Assembly: GCF_013393905.1 (NCBI RefSeq)
Contig: NZ_CP040272.1
Span: forward strand, 682,001-746,000
Direction: 5' to 3'
Length of the DNA stretch: 64,000 nucleotides
From: Nostoc sp. C052
GTDB taxonomy: Bacteria; Cyanobacteriota; Cyanobacteriia; Cyanobacteriales; Nostocaceae
The position numbers and the translations under genes are program-made. Positions 63,407-64,000 of this stretch are shown in pieces. Under the pieces are notes generated by a model. The model had not been told where the DNA came from. It was given only the letters and a program-made list of their open reading frames with translations, and made no database searches. Numbering within the stretch: the first letter of the stretch is position 1; every line of letters starts with the position of its first letter.

Positions 63407-64000
63407 TATCGACTGAGCAAACTACAGAAAGAGTACAAAAATTGCGCTATGAATTTCGACTTTGGCTAGATACGATAGATGTCAAAAACCTGATATTTAT
63501 TGATGAAATAGGTGTAAATCTGTCTATGACAAGACATTATGCCAGAGGAATTGACGGCGGAAGAATCTATGATGAGCGACCAGGTAATAAAGGCAAAAAC
63601 ATCACCGTAATTGGGGCTATGAGTGATGAGGGATTAATTGCCACTATGACTTTTCCAGGTAGTCTGAACACTGCTAGCTTTTTAGTTTTTATTGAGCAAA
63701 TATTACTACCTCAGTTATGGATTGGAGCAATTATAGTCATGGACAATTTACCCGTTCATTATGCTGCAACTGCAAAATCTTTAATAGAATCTGTTGGCTC
63801 AAAGGTTAAGTTTTTGCCTCCATATTCACCTGATTTATCGCCAATTGAGTTATGTTGGTCAAAGCTAAAAGAAATTCAACGTTGGTGCTAAAACTCGAAC
63901 ATTCGATGCTCTAGATGTTGCAATAACTATGGCTGTTAATGCCATTACTGACGATAATGCTCTAAATTGGTTTAATCATTGCGGTCTCTTTTTTGAGCCT
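63407..64000 (+). pseudogene. Outer IS630-family transposase, C-terminal half (runs off right edge)
   Basis: It resumes at STEQTTERVQKLRYEFRLW with IFIDEIGVNLSMTRHYARG (first D), IIVMDNLPVHYA (second D) and FLPPYSPDLSPIELCWSKLK (E). Near 63880 the frame shifts: KEIQRWC-stop in one frame, while VGAKTRTFDALDVAITMAVN and NWFNHCGLFFEP continue in another up to the window edge. With the inner IS and this second lesion the gene is a pseudogene. Confidence 0.85.

Overview
The window comes from a filamentous, heterocyst-type cyanobacterium, most likely Nostoc or a close relative. The evidence is a phycobilisome core operon (apcE-apcA-apcB-apcC), the split cyanobacterial ATP synthase operon with both b and b' subunits, a tmRNA with a cyanobacterial-type tag, many HIP1 octamers (GCGATCGC), and heptamer tandem repeats in gene gaps. 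From memory, the atp and apc operons are also near neighbours in Nostoc sp. PCC 7120.

Layout. 1-566: 5' part of a gene running off the left edge, with a motif seen in effectors linked to extracellular contractile injection systems. 1188-4774: flv3-flv1 flavodiiron pair. 5853-6308: IS630 remnant. 6305-15402: seven same-strand genes (cytochrome b5-desaturase fusion, type III polyketide synthase, cyclic-peptide-type ABC exporter, 65-residue protein, MacA/DevB-like adaptor, permease, ATPase), the best candidate for an undescribed biosynthesis-and-export locus. 16138-16524: tmRNA. 16840-23261: ATP synthase operon. 23763-24944: methyltransferase. 25163-28349: TerY-like vWA, PP2C phosphatase and kinase triad. 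28627-29956: ComB-family phosphatase and a small secreted protein. 30488-35653: phycobilisome core. 35734-38738: HxD...H oxygenase-like protein divergent from a methyltransferase-diiron oxidase pair, a second candidate biosynthetic locus. 39233-41240: H-NOX sensor and its histidine kinase. 41481-52012: FtsW/RodA protein, methyltransferase, two large beta-sandwich membrane proteins (one ending in a WD40 propeller), Omp85, and an LpxB-related protein. 52103-56380: NarL-type regulator and two receiver-histidine kinases.

56839-64000 is a graveyard of nested mobile DNA. An ISAs1 element sits in the middle of a small inverted-repeat element. A degenerate group II intron carries an IS5-like element and a MITE, and removing either one restores its reading frame. 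A second intron is cut off by an IS630 element that itself contains another intact IS630 element.

Small elements are a theme of the window. A 140-156 bp element with inverted ends and 10-bp target duplications occurs twice complete and once rearranged. Short dispersed repeats also appear inside coding sequence, in the nucleotide-binding domain of the exporter and in the N-terminus of the desaturase.

All calls come from reading the sequence and from recalled family knowledge; no database search was run.
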